From Lacihabitans sp. CCS-44 (lineage in GTDB: Bacteria > Bacteroidota > Bacteroidia > Cytophagales > Spirosomataceae), in contig NZ_RJUE01000058.1 of assembly GCF_024343735.1 (NCBI RefSeq), forward strand, positions 62,001-126,000: DNA of 64,000 nucleotides, in the 5' to 3' direction. The notes beneath the pieces are model-generated. The model made no database searches. It had not been told where the DNA came from and saw only the letters and a list, made by a program, of their open reading frames with translations. Positions 52,928-62,631 of the stretch are shown piece by piece. Numbering within the stretch: position 1 is the first letter of the stretch; each line of letters starts with the position of its first letter. A program made the position numbers and the translations under genes.

Positions 52928-53638
52928 ATGGACGCTAAAACACTCGAAAATCTTGTTGAAACCAACAAAATGTATCAGCTAGTGACTGAAAGATTAGAGG
53001 TAATAGACCCCGCAGCACAAGATATTTATACGAGATTTAATATGGAATCAGAATTGATGGAGCTCATTTTGGAGCTGTATCACAACGACGAAGAGGAATT
53101 TCAATATCAAAAACTTCATAAATTTTCTATTGAGCAAGTATTGTCTTATTTGCAGGCTTCTCACAAGTTTTATTTGTCGAAAAAACTGCCAGAAATTGAG
53201 CAAACAATGATGCATATTTTTAATAAATATGGACACACGCATCAAATACTTGCAAGTCTGACATCTTTTTTTAACGATTATAAAAATAGATTGATTGAAC
53301 ACATCAGAATGGAAGAGAAGACTTTCTTTCCTTACATAAAGAGTTTGATTATGGCTTCAAAAGGAGAAATGTCTTCGAAGGAGGTTGATGAATTATTGAA
53401 TAACTGTTCAATTGCTTCTTTTGACGATAACCATGATCCGATAGAGGATGACCTGAAGTCTGTGTCCTCTATTATTCATAGTTATTCGGCCAATGTTGAA
53501 ACACCTCTTCCGTATCGTGTGTTTTTAAACCAAGTGGAGTTATTTGAAATGGAACTTCGCAAACATGCCATCATTGAAGACCATGTTTTGGTGCCTATGG
53601 CTCGTGAAATAGAGTTAAGATTGAAACAAGCTTTATGA
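52928..53638 (+). CDS. Hemerythrin domain protein (RIC-like)
   Basis: A 236-residue, largely helical protein. Candidate di-iron ligands are H in 'ASHKFY', H in 'IEHIRMEEKTFFPY' with its Glu, H in 'DDNHDPIEDD', and H residues in 'RKHAIIEDHVLVP', arranged as in the hemerythrin HHE fold. Related YtfE/ScdA proteins repair iron-sulfur clusters under nitrosative stress, but the usual N-terminal ScdA_N domain is not evident, so an oxygen- or iron-binding role is equally possible. It is monocistronic. Confidence 0.78.
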   Translation: MDAKTLENLVETNKMYQLVTERLEVIDPAAQDIYTRFNMESELMELILELYHNDEEEFQYQKLHKFSIEQVLSYLQASHKFYLSKKLPEIEQTMMHIFNKYGHTHQILASLTSFFNDYKNRLIEHIRMEEKTFFPYIKSLIMASKGEMSSKEVDELLNNCSIASFDDNHDPIEDDLKSVSSIIHSYSANVETPLPYRVFLNQVELFEMELRKHAIIEDHVLVPMAREIELRLKQAL

Positions 53639-53684
53639 TTTGTTGAAACAGTCTCATTGGGTCAGGAAAAGACCTTTTCTTGTC

Positions 53685-54995
53685 TCAAGAATCCTTCATT
53701 TTTAGCTTAAGTTCGCAGGCAATTTTGCCAATTCGCTTGCCGTTTTTCAGCCCTTCCTCATTAGACATTCTGTAGTGAATTCCTCCATAGAGTCTAGAAA
53801 GGGCTGCTTCTTGGGCAAACTCAAAGAAAGAGTCAAATGAGCGAGGCTTTAGTCCACGAGCTTCGTGAGAGTTGTCTACAAAATGATAGTTATATCCAAA
53901 CATGTCTGACAATACTGCCGCAATAGCACCAGAAACAGTACCATGGCCGGATGTATACTCGGGAAATGGGGGATTTTCTAAAAGCGATTTCCAATTGGGA
54001 TCTATGGTGGTTTGTATAAAGCTGGTAGGGCGAAGTATGTTGTATTTGAATTTACATTTCCAACAAGAGATAAAGGCATCGTTTACTGCTATTCCAATTC
54101 TGCAAAGAGTTTCAGCCGTTTTTTCAAGATTAAAATTCTCTTTTTTTATCAATTGTAAAGCAATGGATACCCCATGTCCTGGTGGTGTAAAAGTTTTTCC
54201 AGCATCATCTGCCCAAAACAAAGCAATTTCTTTTTGTTCTTCGGATAAATTTTTGCCTACACTGTAAACTTCCACAGCTTGTGAAAACATGAGTGAGGAG
54301 TTGCCTATATCACATTTTGGAGGTATTGGTAAATCAAAGTCAGCATTGCCTTTAATAAATGTGCGATTTGAACCCCAATAGGGCTGAAGAGCGGACTGGT
54401 TTCCTATTGGAGTCCACATACATGACCCTGGTGATGCTTTGAAATCTTTTGGGAAATTATTTTTTTCAGCATTATGTCCTCCATCATTTTTTGAGTATTT
54501 GTAAATGGCATTTGCTATTTCTTCGCCATACTTTACTGATGCTTTATAAATCTTTTCATTAACTCCTTTTTTGAGTTTTAGATTGATGGCATCTTTCAGC
54601 TCTGTTATTATTGAAGTATTTTCTTTATTATTTGAGGAATAAAGTGCCAGAATAATTTCTGACTGGGCATTGTTCGCAACTATTTCCCAGTCATAAGTTT
54701 GGTCTTTTTCTGGCAATGGAAGCTTATTCAGCTCTTGTAATTCTCCAGTTAAGGATTTGTAATGTGGCATGCCATGCACCAAAGATTCGTAGAGTGTTAG
54801 TCCTGAATAACCCAAGGCTCTTGAAACCACAGGAGGTGTAAAGCCGGGAGTTCTAGGAATCAGTTGTAACTGAAGTTCAAACCATTTTGTAGCCACATCA
54901 TGGCTGAGTTGAGGTACTTTACTTTGACAAAATCCATTTTGGAAGGTGACAAAAAGTAATAAAAGGGATAATATTTTGGAAATATTTCTTCTCAA
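53685..54995 (-). CDS. Vanadium-dependent haloperoxidase-like protein, copy 1
   Basis: A 436-residue protein with a type I signal peptide ending 'NGFCQ'. The phosphate/vanadate site of the PAP2/VHPO superfamily is visible: K and R in 'FKYNILRPTSF', S-G-H in 'FPEYTSGHGTVSGA', and R and H in 'LSRLYGGIHYRMS'. These enzymes oxidise halides with peroxide or act as acid phosphatases, and the sequence does not separate the two. It is adjacent to and clearly paralogous with the next gene, sharing 'FTPPV', 'DAFISCW' and 'SRLYGGIHY'. Confidence 0.82.
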   Translation of the reverse strand: MRRNISKILSLLLLFVTFQNGFCQSKVPQLSHDVATKWFELQLQLIPRTPGFTPPVVSRALGYSGLTLYESLVHGMPHYKSLTGELQELNKLPLPEKDQTYDWEIVANNAQSEIILALYSSNNKENTSIITELKDAINLKLKKGVNEKIYKASVKYGEEIANAIYKYSKNDGGHNAEKNNFPKDFKASPGSCMWTPIGNQSALQPYWGSNRTFIKGNADFDLPIPPKCDIGNSSLMFSQAVEVYSVGKNLSEEQKEIALFWADDAGKTFTPPGHGVSIALQLIKKENFNLEKTAETLCRIGIAVNDAFISCWKCKFKYNILRPTSFIQTTIDPNWKSLLENPPFPEYTSGHGTVSGAIAAVLSDMFGYNYHFVDNSHEARGLKPRSFDSFFEFAQEAALSRLYGGIHYRMSNEEGLKNGKRIGKIACELKLKMKDS

Positions 54996-55041
54996 AACCT
55001 CAAAATTAAATAGCTCTTTAGTAAAGTTACTAAGAATTATA

Positions 55042-56370
55042 CTAGTTTTTAAACTTTAGTTTCAAAATATTCTGTGCAATAATCTTGCCGTTTTCATATC
55101 CATTTGAACAAGAAAATTCGTAGTGAATTCCACCATAAAGTCTGGATTTGGATGTTTCTTCTCCATATTTGGCAAAATTATCATACTTTCTGTTTGGTAA
55201 TGTTCCAGCATAGGAGTTGTCTTCGAAGCTATAATTAGCTCCAAGGATACTCTCAAGGATAGTCACAGTTGCCCCTGCTGCAGTGCTATGTCCAGAAGTG
55301 TACTCAGGAAAAGGAGGGTTGGTCAGTAATGGATCCCAGTTTTTATCAATTGTTTGTTTGATATATGTACTCGGCCTCATCAAGTAATAATTGTATTTTC
55401 CTCTCCAACAACTGATAAATGCATCATTGAGACTCAAGCCTACTTTTACATAAGCTAGAGCTACTTCATCAAGTTTGGATTTTTTCTTGAGAAAAATTTC
55501 TCTTGCAACATTGAAATGGTGACCAGGAGAAGTAAATGTTCCAGTTCCATCTGCAAAGAAGTTAGCTATGGCTTTTTCATCTGAAGTTAAACTTTTTGAA
55601 GCATCATAAACCTTTTTAGCCTCTGAAAAAAAAGTAGTGTTCTTCTCAAAAGAAAATGGTACTGGTATTTTTAGCTTATCTTCTTCATTTGCTTTTACCA
55701 GCGGACGATTTTTGCCCCAGGCTGGCAAAAGTGGAATCAACTGTGAACTTGTGGCTTTCCAGTATCCAATGCCTGTTGGCACAACGTAACTTTGTGGGAA
55801 ATTCGTCAAGTGTCCAGTTGCTCCACCATCTGTCTTCGAGAACTCATGAATAGAGGTTGCCAATAAAGCCCCATATCTTACAGATCTATCTATAACTTCG
55901 TCTGTGGAGCCTGTTTTTAATTTATTTTCGTAAACTACCCTTACTGAATCAAGCTTGCTTTTATTTTTATCACTGGTCGTGATAAACAATTGAGTAAGTA
56001 AAGTATACTGAGCTACACTAGCCACCAACCCCCAATTGTAAACTTTTGTAGTGTCTACAATGGGAAGCATAGCTAATCCATTGAGTTGACCTTTGAGTGA
56101 ATGGTGCCCTGGCATGCCTGCTACCACGCTTTCATACAATGCCAACGAGGTATATCCTAGTGACCTAGCTGCTACCGGTGGTGTAAAGCCAGGAGTTGAC
56201 TTTATCAAATCCAAGTGAATTTTTAACCAATCAGAAGCTAACTCTCCATCAAATGTGGAGACTGCAGGTGAGGGGTTAGAAACTACTGGGTCTATTGCAT
56301 CAGAGTCTTTTTTGCACGAAACAAAAAAAGAAAATGCGAACAATAAACTTATGATAATTTTTGTGTCCAT
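55042..56370 (-). CDS. Vanadium-dependent haloperoxidase-like lipoprotein, copy 2
   Basis: A 442-residue paralogue of the preceding entry, but with a lipoprotein signal ('FAFSFFVSCKKDSD', Cys ~19), so predicted to be membrane-tethered rather than soluble. The active-site set is retained: 'YNYYLMRPSTY', 'FPEYTSGHSTAAGA' and 'KSRLYGGIHYEFS'. The 46-bp gap and common strand imply a tandem duplication and likely co-transcription, this copy being upstream. Confidence 0.82.
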   Translation of the reverse strand: MDTKIIISLLFAFSFFVSCKKDSDAIDPVVSNPSPAVSTFDGELASDWLKIHLDLIKSTPGFTPPVAARSLGYTSLALYESVVAGMPGHHSLKGQLNGLAMLPIVDTTKVYNWGLVASVAQYTLLTQLFITTSDKNKSKLDSVRVVYENKLKTGSTDEVIDRSVRYGALLATSIHEFSKTDGGATGHLTNFPQSYVVPTGIGYWKATSSQLIPLLPAWGKNRPLVKANEEDKLKIPVPFSFEKNTTFFSEAKKVYDASKSLTSDEKAIANFFADGTGTFTSPGHHFNVAREIFLKKKSKLDEVALAYVKVGLSLNDAFISCWRGKYNYYLMRPSTYIKQTIDKNWDPLLTNPPFPEYTSGHSTAAGATVTILESILGANYSFEDNSYAGTLPNRKYDNFAKYGEETSKSRLYGGIHYEFSCSNGYENGKIIAQNILKLKFKN

Positions 56371-56555
56371 TCAATAAGTTTTTTAAAGATATTTCCTTCA
56401 AAAATCTTGCCAAAATTAATTTTTTCTAAGTTTTATAATTATTTGAAAATCAATCTGAATATAAAAAGTTTGGTACCTTTTATTAATTTTTTAATATTAA
56501 TATTAAATTTTTCATTATTATTTTTTACTTTGTGTATCTAAAAAACCTAAACATC

Positions 56556-56993
56556 ATGCCTACGTCAGTAAAAACTATTTTAAGCAATAAAAAGATACAA
56601 ACTATTCTTTCGATTCTGCCATCTGCCACGGTTTTTGAAGCTTTGGAGGTTATGAGCAATTACAATATTGGAGCATTGTTGGTAATGGAAAACGAAAAAC
56701 TTGTCGGGATTTTTTCAGAAAGAGATTATGCTCGCAAGGGGATTGTGCAAGGTAGGAGTGCTAAAACGACTTTGATATCCGAAGTTATGACAGCAAATGT
56801 ATACACCGTAGAGTCTAAAATGACCTCGAAAGATTGTATGGAAATTATGAATGCTCGTAAGTTTAGACACTTGCCCGTAGTAGACGGCGGCACCGTGATG
56901 GGCGTTTTGAGCGTGGGAGATATAGTAGGTGCTATTCTTGACGAGCAGAAAGAACACATTAAATACTTGGAGAGTTATATTGTAAATGGCTGA
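56556..56993 (+). CDS. CBS-pair domain protein
   Basis: A 145-residue protein starting at the ATG at 56556; an earlier in-frame start exists at 56532. Two CBS motifs are complete: 'TVFEALEVMSNYNIGALLVMENEKLVGIFSERDYARKGI' and 'TSKDCMEIMNARKFRHLPVVDGGTVMGVLSVGDIVGAIL'. Such small proteins bind adenine nucleotides and regulate an unlinked enzyme. It converges with terC at a strong terminator. Confidence 0.9.
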   Translation: MPTSVKTILSNKKIQTILSILPSATVFEALEVMSNYNIGALLVMENEKLVGIFSERDYARKGIVQGRSAKTTLISEVMTANVYTVESKMTSKDCMEIMNARKFRHLPVVDGGTVMGVLSVGDIVGAILDEQKEHIKYLESYIVNG

Positions 56994-57022
56994 TAGTTAG
57001 TTGTTAGTCTGGATTTGATACA

Positions 57023-57058
57023 AAAAAAGCACTTGAGGGTATTTTCAAGTGCTTTTTT
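57023..57058. terminator. Bidirectional terminator between CBS gene and terC
   Basis: AAAAAAGCACTTGA (57023-57036) / TCAAGTGCTTTTTT (57045-57058): perfect 14-bp arms with A- and T-runs at the outside, giving a T-tract in both directions between convergent genes. Confidence 0.85.
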
Positions 57059-57073
57059 GTTATTGTCGAGCAT

Positions 57074-58135
57074 TTATTCGGCAGAGGCTTCTTTTGGTGG
57101 GAAAAGTAATGAAGCACCTATACTTATTGCTAAAATCAATACTATCACTATTAACGAATGTAAATTGTTGAACCCAATGCCCTCTAACCAATGATGTGCG
57201 AGCATTTTAACACCTATAAATGTCAATAGAACACCTAGGCCGTATTTGAGGTAAGCAAACATATCAATGATGTTGACCAAGAAAAAGAACATCGAACGTA
57301 AGCCCATTATGGCGAAAACGTTGGAGAAAAATACGATGTAAGGGTCTTTGGTAATACTAAAAATAGCGGGAATTGAATCTACCGCAAATATGACATCGGT
57401 AAAAGCTATAACCACTATAACCACAAACAAAGGCGTGATAAAAAGCTTGTTAGCTCGGTATTTATGTCTGAAGAAAAATCTATCTGAAACAAATTTTTCA
57501 TAAACATTAAAGAATTTGGAGGTTATTTTTACCGCTGGGTGATTTTTGGTATCTATATTTTCTTCTTCGTCTTTAGAGAAAAGAATTTTTATACCTGTAT
57601 AAACCAAAAACGCTCCAAATATATAAAGTATCCACTCGAACTTTTGAATGAGGGCGGCACCTAAAAATATAAATATGAAACGCAAAACAATAGATCCAAG
57701 AATACCCCAAACCAATACATCTTTGTAGTTTTTCTTCCTAACACCGAACGAATTGAAAATCAAGATAAACACAAAAATATTATCTACCGAAAGTGAGTAT
57801 TCTACCAAATAACCTGTGATGTATTCCAGAGCCATGTTGTTCTGGAAAACCTTCAGATTTTCGGCGTAGTCTGAGCCGAGTTTCAGGTTTTTGTAATATA
57901 ACTGTTGGATGGTATCCAAATGACTTGCATCGCTGATGTCATGGATAAAGTAGCCGTAGTTTCTTAGAAAAAAGTAAAACCCAACCGAAAGCCCTACCCA
58001 AATAGCACTCCAAAATGCCGCTTCTTTGAATTTCACGATTCCCGCCTTTTTGGAGCTAAAAGCTCCGAGGTCGAGCAGCATCACAAATATCACAAACAAG
58101 GCAAAAGCCCCAAAAAACAAAACTTCGTTTGACAT
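57074..58135 (-). CDS. TerC family membrane protein
   Basis: A 353-residue protein starting at the ATG at 58135; the open frame runs 15 codons further but the extension is not conserved-looking. Multiple membrane helices include the family motifs 'VMLLDLGAF', 'EYSLSVDNIFVFILIFNSFGV', 'VLVWGILGSIVLRFIFIFLGAAL' and 'FTDVIFAVDSIPAIFSITKDPYIVFFSN', whose acidic residues are suited to metal transport. TerC/Alx proteins export manganese or link to tellurite resistance. No other ter genes are present. No riboswitch was recognised in the 98-bp leader. Confidence 0.88.
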   Translation of the reverse strand: MSNEVLFFGAFALFVIFVMLLDLGAFSSKKAGIVKFKEAAFWSAIWVGLSVGFYFFLRNYGYFIHDISDASHLDTIQQLYYKNLKLGSDYAENLKVFQNNMALEYITGYLVEYSLSVDNIFVFILIFNSFGVRKKNYKDVLVWGILGSIVLRFIFIFLGAALIQKFEWILYIFGAFLVYTGIKILFSKDEEENIDTKNHPAVKITSKFFNVYEKFVSDRFFFRHKYRANKLFITPLFVVIVVIAFTDVIFAVDSIPAIFSITKDPYIVFFSNVFAIMGLRSMFFFLVNIIDMFAYLKYGLGVLLTFIGVKMLAHHWLEGIGFNNLHSLIVIVLILAISIGASLLFPPKEASAE

Positions 58136-58228
58136 GTATTTTTTATTACTATAAACTGAATTAAGTCGCAATTTGCACAAAAAAACGCAAAAATGGATAG
58201 TTTTTGACGGAAAAACTCTTAAAGAGGT

Positions 58229-60154
58229 TTAGATTACAGAACCAAGTTCTTCAGCTATTAGTTTAAGAATTCCCCTTTTTTTGCCAATGGTGTTCATGAT
58301 GATTTCGAGGTCTTCATCGGTGGCAGTGTCCACTTCTTCTACTAGTACATCTATTTCTTTCTGAATTTTCTCCTTTCTAATTCTTAATACCATACGGTAA
58401 GAAAACTCATTTAACATTTCCTCATATTTGGGAATGAAAATCTCGAATTTGTTCCATCTTTCACTAAGTTCGTGCTTTGGGCTCAGCCAACTTATGGCTA
58501 CGTCTTGTATCTGGGGGTTGGGGTTCGATGAAAACATTTGGCTCGTGGGAACATTACCGTTAAGATATTCCGTTCGATAAAGTTGATAGATTTCTGAGAA
58601 TAACGGCGTTTCTATAATTAGATCGTTGGTTTCATGCAAAAGATAGTCCGCCAAGGTGTGTTCTTGACCAGTTTCTTCGTCTTTTTCGATTACAAAATGC
58701 CCGTAAAGCACCAAGTCTTTCACCAAAGCCTCTTCTTGTACATTGTGTTTTTTGAGGGTATTTATGATATCTAACTCCTGATTTCGAGCCGGTGGTGCAG
58801 GGCTTATGACTCCTCCATCTCCTTTTTCCGTTCGTTTGTTGTCACCAATTTTAGTCTTAACTATCTTGTTGCCCTCATTTATCAGAATATTTTCGTCAAT
58901 TTGCAGCATTTTGGCCACTTCCTGATAAAAAACGGACCTCTTTATTGGATTCGGAATTTTGGTTATCGAACTCACCAAATCGGCTATTAGCTCGGCTTTC
59001 TTTATGGCGTCGTCACCCACATCGGCTAATGAAAGCTCCGTTTTGAAGTTTATGAAGTTCTTTTGGTGGCTTTTGACATATTCTGAAAACGCCGCACCGC
59101 CTACTTTTCTAATATAACTGTCGGGGTCGTCTCCATCTGGAAAAACCACAGACTTTACGTTCATGTCTTCCTCCAAAATGATGTCAATACCTCGCAATGA
59201 CGCTTTTATGCCTGCGGCGTCACCATCATAGAGCACCGTAATGTTTTCGCTAAACCTCCTTATAAGTCGCACTTGTTCAGGTGTTAACGACGTGCCTGAA
59301 GAAGCCACTACGTTTTCTATTCCTGCTTGATGCAACGAAACCACGTCGGTATAACCTTCCACCAAATAACAATTATCAGCTTGTCGAATGGCGTTTTTGG
59401 CTTGATAAATGCCGTAAACTATCTGGCTTTTGTGGTATATTTCGGTCTCGGGTGAGTTGATGTATTTTGGAGCTTTCGGGTCGGTTTTGAGTATTCTGGC
59501 ACCAAAAGCTATGGGTTTGCCGGCTACGTTGTGTATCGGAAATATCACTCTTCCCCTGAACCTATCTATTTTTACATCACCTTCTTTTACACTTATCAGA
59601 CCCGCTTTTTCGAGAATATCGCTGCTAAATCCCGCCTTTTCGGCTTTTTTGACAAACTCGTTTCTTGCATCCAAGGCGTAGCCGAGTTGAAACTTTTCAA
59701 TCGCCGTTTTTGAGAATCCCCTTTCTATAAAATAAGATTGTCCCACACTTTGGCCTTCTTCTGTGTTGGCCATGGTTTCGGTAAAATACTGCTGAGCATA
59801 CTCTAGCACTATAAAAAGGCTCTCTTTTTCGTTTTGGTTGATGAGGTCTTGGTCGGTAAATTCACGTTCTTTGACCTCAATATTGTATTTTTTTGCCAAC
59901 CACCGCAAAGCATCTGGGTAAGATAACCCCTCCAAGTCCATTACAAACCTTAGGGAGTCGCCGCCTTTACCACAACCAAAGCATTTGTATATGCCTTTTG
60001 CTGGTGAAACGTTAAAAGAAGGCGTTTTTTCGTTATGAAACGGACAGCAAGCTATCATACTCGCCCCTCTTTTTTTGAGGCTCACAAACTCGCCGACCAC
60101 TTCTACAATGTCGGCGGCTTGAATAATTTGCTGAACGGTATCCTGAGGTATCAT
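58229..60154 (-). CDS. dnaG: DNA primase DnaG
   Basis: A 641-residue primase that makes RNA primers at the replication fork. The N-terminal CHC2 zinc domain is intact (C37-x2-H40 and C58-x2-C61 in 'CCPFHNEKTPSFNVSP...YKCFGCGKGGD'). The TOPRIM catalytic core follows ('YLVEGYTDVVSLHQAGIENVVASSGTSLT' with E-G, then 'VLYDGDAAG' with D-x-D). The C-terminal ~200 residues are the helicase-binding region that contacts DnaB. Length is usual for the phylum. Confidence 0.95.
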   Translation of the reverse strand: MIPQDTVQQIIQAADIVEVVGEFVSLKKRGASMIACCPFHNEKTPSFNVSPAKGIYKCFGCGKGGDSLRFVMDLEGLSYPDALRWLAKKYNIEVKEREFTDQDLINQNEKESLFIVLEYAQQYFTETMANTEEGQSVGQSYFIERGFSKTAIEKFQLGYALDARNEFVKKAEKAGFSSDILEKAGLISVKEGDVKIDRFRGRVIFPIHNVAGKPIAFGARILKTDPKAPKYINSPETEIYHKSQIVYGIYQAKNAIRQADNCYLVEGYTDVVSLHQAGIENVVASSGTSLTPEQVRLIRRFSENITVLYDGDAAGIKASLRGIDIILEEDMNVKSVVFPDGDDPDSYIRKVGGAAFSEYVKSHQKNFINFKTELSLADVGDDAIKKAELIADLVSSITKIPNPIKRSVFYQEVAKMLQIDENILINEGNKIVKTKIGDNKRTEKGDGGVISPAPPARNQELDIINTLKKHNVQEEALVKDLVLYGHFVIEKDEETGQEHTLADYLLHETNDLIIETPLFSEIYQLYRTEYLNGNVPTSQMFSSNPNPQIQDVAISWLSPKHELSERWNKFEIFIPKYEEMLNEFSYRMVLRIRKEKIQKEIDVLVEEVDTATDEDLEIIMNTIGKKRGILKLIAEELGSVI

Positions 60155-60387
60155 TCTGTAAAATTATCTTTATTTTTCTTTCCAAAAAACTTTAAAGTGA
60201 GTTTAAGCTAAATATGACTGTTAAAAAACACAACACTAAAAAGGTAATTTAAACCATAAACTGATCAAAGGCATTTTTTATCTTTTAGTTTTTATCAACT
60301 TTTGCAAAAAAAAACTCTTTTTTTTAAACATTAAGTCCAATTAATAGGACACCTGATTGCTTTTTTTATTTTAAATATTTCAACTAT

Positions 60388-60804
60388 ATGAATTTCAAAA
60401 TGGTTTTGGTTGCGAATAGAGTAGCCCTTTTTGTCGTATATTTTTGGTTTGGTCTATTAAAAGTCATCGGTCTTTCGCCTGCTACAGGCCTAGTAACTGA
60501 TTTGGCTCATGCAACTTTGCCGTTTGTAGAGGCCGATAAATTTATTGTTTTGTTTGGTATATTTGAATGTTTGGTGGGACTTATGTGGCTTTGGCCAAAA
60601 CTGGCTAAAATGGCCTTTTGGTTTACAATTTTTCATTTAATTACTACTTTTTTGCCAACTATCTTTCTTCCTGACGCTGCTTGGAATCAATTTTTTACAC
60701 CAAGTTTGGTTGGGCAATACATAATCAAGAATCTTGTCATCTTAGCTTCTATTTTTACATTGTATTTTGCTTCTGAGCAATCACGATTAAACACAAGAAT
60801 TTGA
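60388..60804 (+). CDS. Small DoxX-like membrane protein
   Basis: A 138-residue protein with four predicted membrane helices ('RVALFVVYFWFGLLKVIGLSPATGLV', 'FIVLFGIFECLVGLMWLW', 'MAFWFTIFHLITTFLPTIF', 'YIIKNLVILASIFTLYFA'). The four-helix plan resembles DoxX/DUF417-type proteins, but no diagnostic motif is certain. It precedes parA by 143 bp without evident co-transcription. Confidence 0.7.
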   Translation: MNFKMVLVANRVALFVVYFWFGLLKVIGLSPATGLVTDLAHATLPFVEADKFIVLFGIFECLVGLMWLWPKLAKMAFWFTIFHLITTFLPTIFLPDAAWNQFFTPSLVGQYIIKNLVILASIFTLYFASEQSRLNTRI

Positions 60805-60915
60805 TTTACAATTAAATGCCTTGTTTTGGCTTTGTATTGTACCAAAAACTTTTCCACAATACGCTTACTTATCTACATATTCAAATGCTGTCGGTGTAGT
60901 TTTTTTAAAATTAAC

Positions 60916-60923
60916 TATCTTTG
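60916..60923 (+). promoter_or_regulatory. -7 element upstream of parA
   Basis: TATCTTTG, 24 bp before the parA ATG; no clear TTTG is found at the -33 position. Confidence 0.45.
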
Positions 60924-60947
60924 CACCTCTTTAACAGCAGACAATAA

Positions 60948-61781
60948 ATGGGAAAAATAATCTCGATAGTAAATCAGAAGGGTGGTGTTGGTAAAACTAC
61001 CACAGCCATCAATCTTTCGGCGAGTTTGGCGGTATTAGATTATAAAGTTTTGATAGTAGATACAGATCCACAAGCCAACGCTGGCTCTGGGATAGGTATT
61101 GATAGCAAAGATCAAAAAAATAATATTTATTCTGCTTTGGTGGGGCATTCCAAAATCAAAGACTGTATAATCGAGACTCAGATTCCTAATTTACATTTGA
61201 TTTCGAGCCACATAGATTTGGCAGGTTTTGAGTTAGAAATTGTCAATCAAGTGGCACGAGAGTATATTTTGAAAGAAATAATTCAAGATATAAAAGAAGA
61301 TTACGACTTTATCTTGATAGACTGTTCTCCATCACTTGGCCTTATGGTAATCAACTCCATCGTGGCTTCTGATTCTGTTTTGATACCTGTTCAGTGTGAA
61401 TATTTTGCTTTGGAAGGAATAGCCAAACTTCAAAACACCATCGATATCATCAAGAAAAGACTGAATCCAAGTTTAGTAATGGAAGGCTATGTGTTGACCA
61501 TGTACGATGCCCGTACAAATTTGTCGAAAATGGTCGTAGACGATGTTAGGAAATATTTTGATAAAGTATGTTTTGAAACCATTGTACCTCGAAATGTCAA
61601 ACTTGCTGAAGCTCCAAGTTACGGCGTGCCCGCTTTATTGATGTTTTCTGGAGACAAAGATGGTGAGTTCGATATTAAGTTTTTGGAAAATAAAGGGGCA
61701 ATTAGCTACATTGATTTGGCCAAGGAATTGTTGAAACGTAATAATTTACCAGAGATAAAAGCAATTGATGGAACAAAATAG
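60948..61781 (+). CDS. parA: ParA chromosome-partitioning ATPase
   Basis: A 277-residue MinD/ParA-type ATPase. The deviant Walker A 'KGGVGKTTT' occupies residues 11-19, with 'VDTDPQANAGSGIG' and 'LIDCSPSLGLMVINSI' as the other nucleotide motifs. It lacks an N-terminal DNA-binding domain, typical of chromosomal Soj-like proteins. It works with ParB to segregate origins. It overlaps parB by 14 bp. Confidence 0.94.
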   Translation: MGKIISIVNQKGGVGKTTTAINLSASLAVLDYKVLIVDTDPQANAGSGIGIDSKDQKNNIYSALVGHSKIKDCIIETQIPNLHLISSHIDLAGFELEIVNQVAREYILKEIIQDIKEDYDFILIDCSPSLGLMVINSIVASDSVLIPVQCEYFALEGIAKLQNTIDIIKKRLNPSLVMEGYVLTMYDARTNLSKMVVDDVRKYFDKVCFETIVPRNVKLAEAPSYGVPALLMFSGDKDGEFDIKFLENKGAISYIDLAKELLKRNNLPEIKAIDGTK

Positions 61782-62631
61782 AAACAAAGGCTTAAACTCT
61801 CTTCTGTCAGATTCTGACTTGGTGGTTCAGCGAAAAGTGGCAGCTTTTAGAGGAGTTAGTGAGGTAGAAATAGATAAATTAGAGGTTGGTTTACAGCAGC
61901 CAAGGAGTCATTTTGATTCCAAATCAATTGAAGAATTGGCCGATTCTATCCGTGTTCACGGACTTATTCAGCCCATCACAGTTAGAGAAAAAGAGGGCGG
62001 TAAATTTGAGATTATTTCAGGAGAAAGGAGGTTTAGGGCCGCTAAATTGGCTGGTCTTGAAAAAATGCCTGCCTTCATCAGAGATGTGGACGACCACCGA
62101 TCCATAGAAATGGCTTTGATTGAGAATATTCAAAGAGAAAATCTGAATCCAATAGAGATAGCTTTGTCTTACCAAAGAATGGTTACCGAATGCCAAGTAA
62201 GTCAAGAAGAACTTGGTAAAAGGGTAGGTAAAAGCCGTTCAGCTGTTACTAATTATCTCAGATTACTCAACCTGCCAACGGAGGTTCAATCAGGGCTAAT
62301 ATTAGGTGTTATATCTATGGGTCAAGCTCGGCCGCTGATACCGATTCAAGACACCAATTTGCAAATAGATATTTATCAAAGAATATTAGAAAACGACCTG
62401 AGTGCGAGAGAAATAGAGTCATTGGTAAAAAAAGGTAATGCTTTTGAGGCTGGTGCAAATGAACTTGATTTGCATAAAGAAGACATGAGGATAGAAGAAA
62501 TTACCCTCAAAGGCAAAACCCTCGTACCCATCAAAATTCAAATTCAAGACCTCAACAAAGGCAACGTGGCCATTAAGTTTTCAAACGCTGAAGAATTAGC
62601 TGAAATTTTAGCAAAACTGGAAGTGAGTTGA
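61768..62631 (+). CDS. parB: ParB chromosome-partitioning protein
   Basis: A 287-residue protein starting at the ATG at 61768 (a TTG one codon earlier is possible), overlapping parA. The CTP-binding nuclease-like domain is shown by 'SIRVHGLIQPITVRE', 'ISGERRFRAAKLAG' and 'ALIENIQRENLNPIE'. The HTH that reads parS follows ('QEELGKRVGKSRSAVTNYLRLLNLP'). The last ~25 codons have a second, diverged copy 914 bp downstream (63471-63545). No parS site was recognised in the window. Confidence 0.94.
   Translation: MEQNRNKGLNSLLSDSDLVVQRKVAAFRGVSEVEIDKLEVGLQQPRSHFDSKSIEELADSIRVHGLIQPITVREKEGGKFEIISGERRFRAAKLAGLEKMPAFIRDVDDHRSIEMALIENIQRENLNPIEIALSYQRMVTECQVSQEELGKRVGKSRSAVTNYLRLLNLPTEVQSGLILGVISMGQARPLIPIQDTNLQIDIYQRILENDLSAREIESLVKKGNAFEAGANELDLHKEDMRIEEITLKGKTLVPIKIQIQDLNKGNVAIKFSNAEELAEILAKLEVS
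62557..62631 (+). repeat. parB 3' end, left copy of a 75-bp duplication
   Basis: The last 75 bp of parB, from AAAGGCAAC to the stop TGA. It matches 63471-63545 at 67 of 75 positions. The encoded ends are KGNVAIKFSNAEELAEILAK here and KGNIAIKFSNAEELADILAK in the right copy, so most differences are silent or conservative. Confidence 0.85.

Noticed and set aside
57074-58250. Manganese riboswitch (yybP-ykoY) before terC
   Set aside because: The ~95-bp leader lacks the conserved paired loops that could be recognised by eye.
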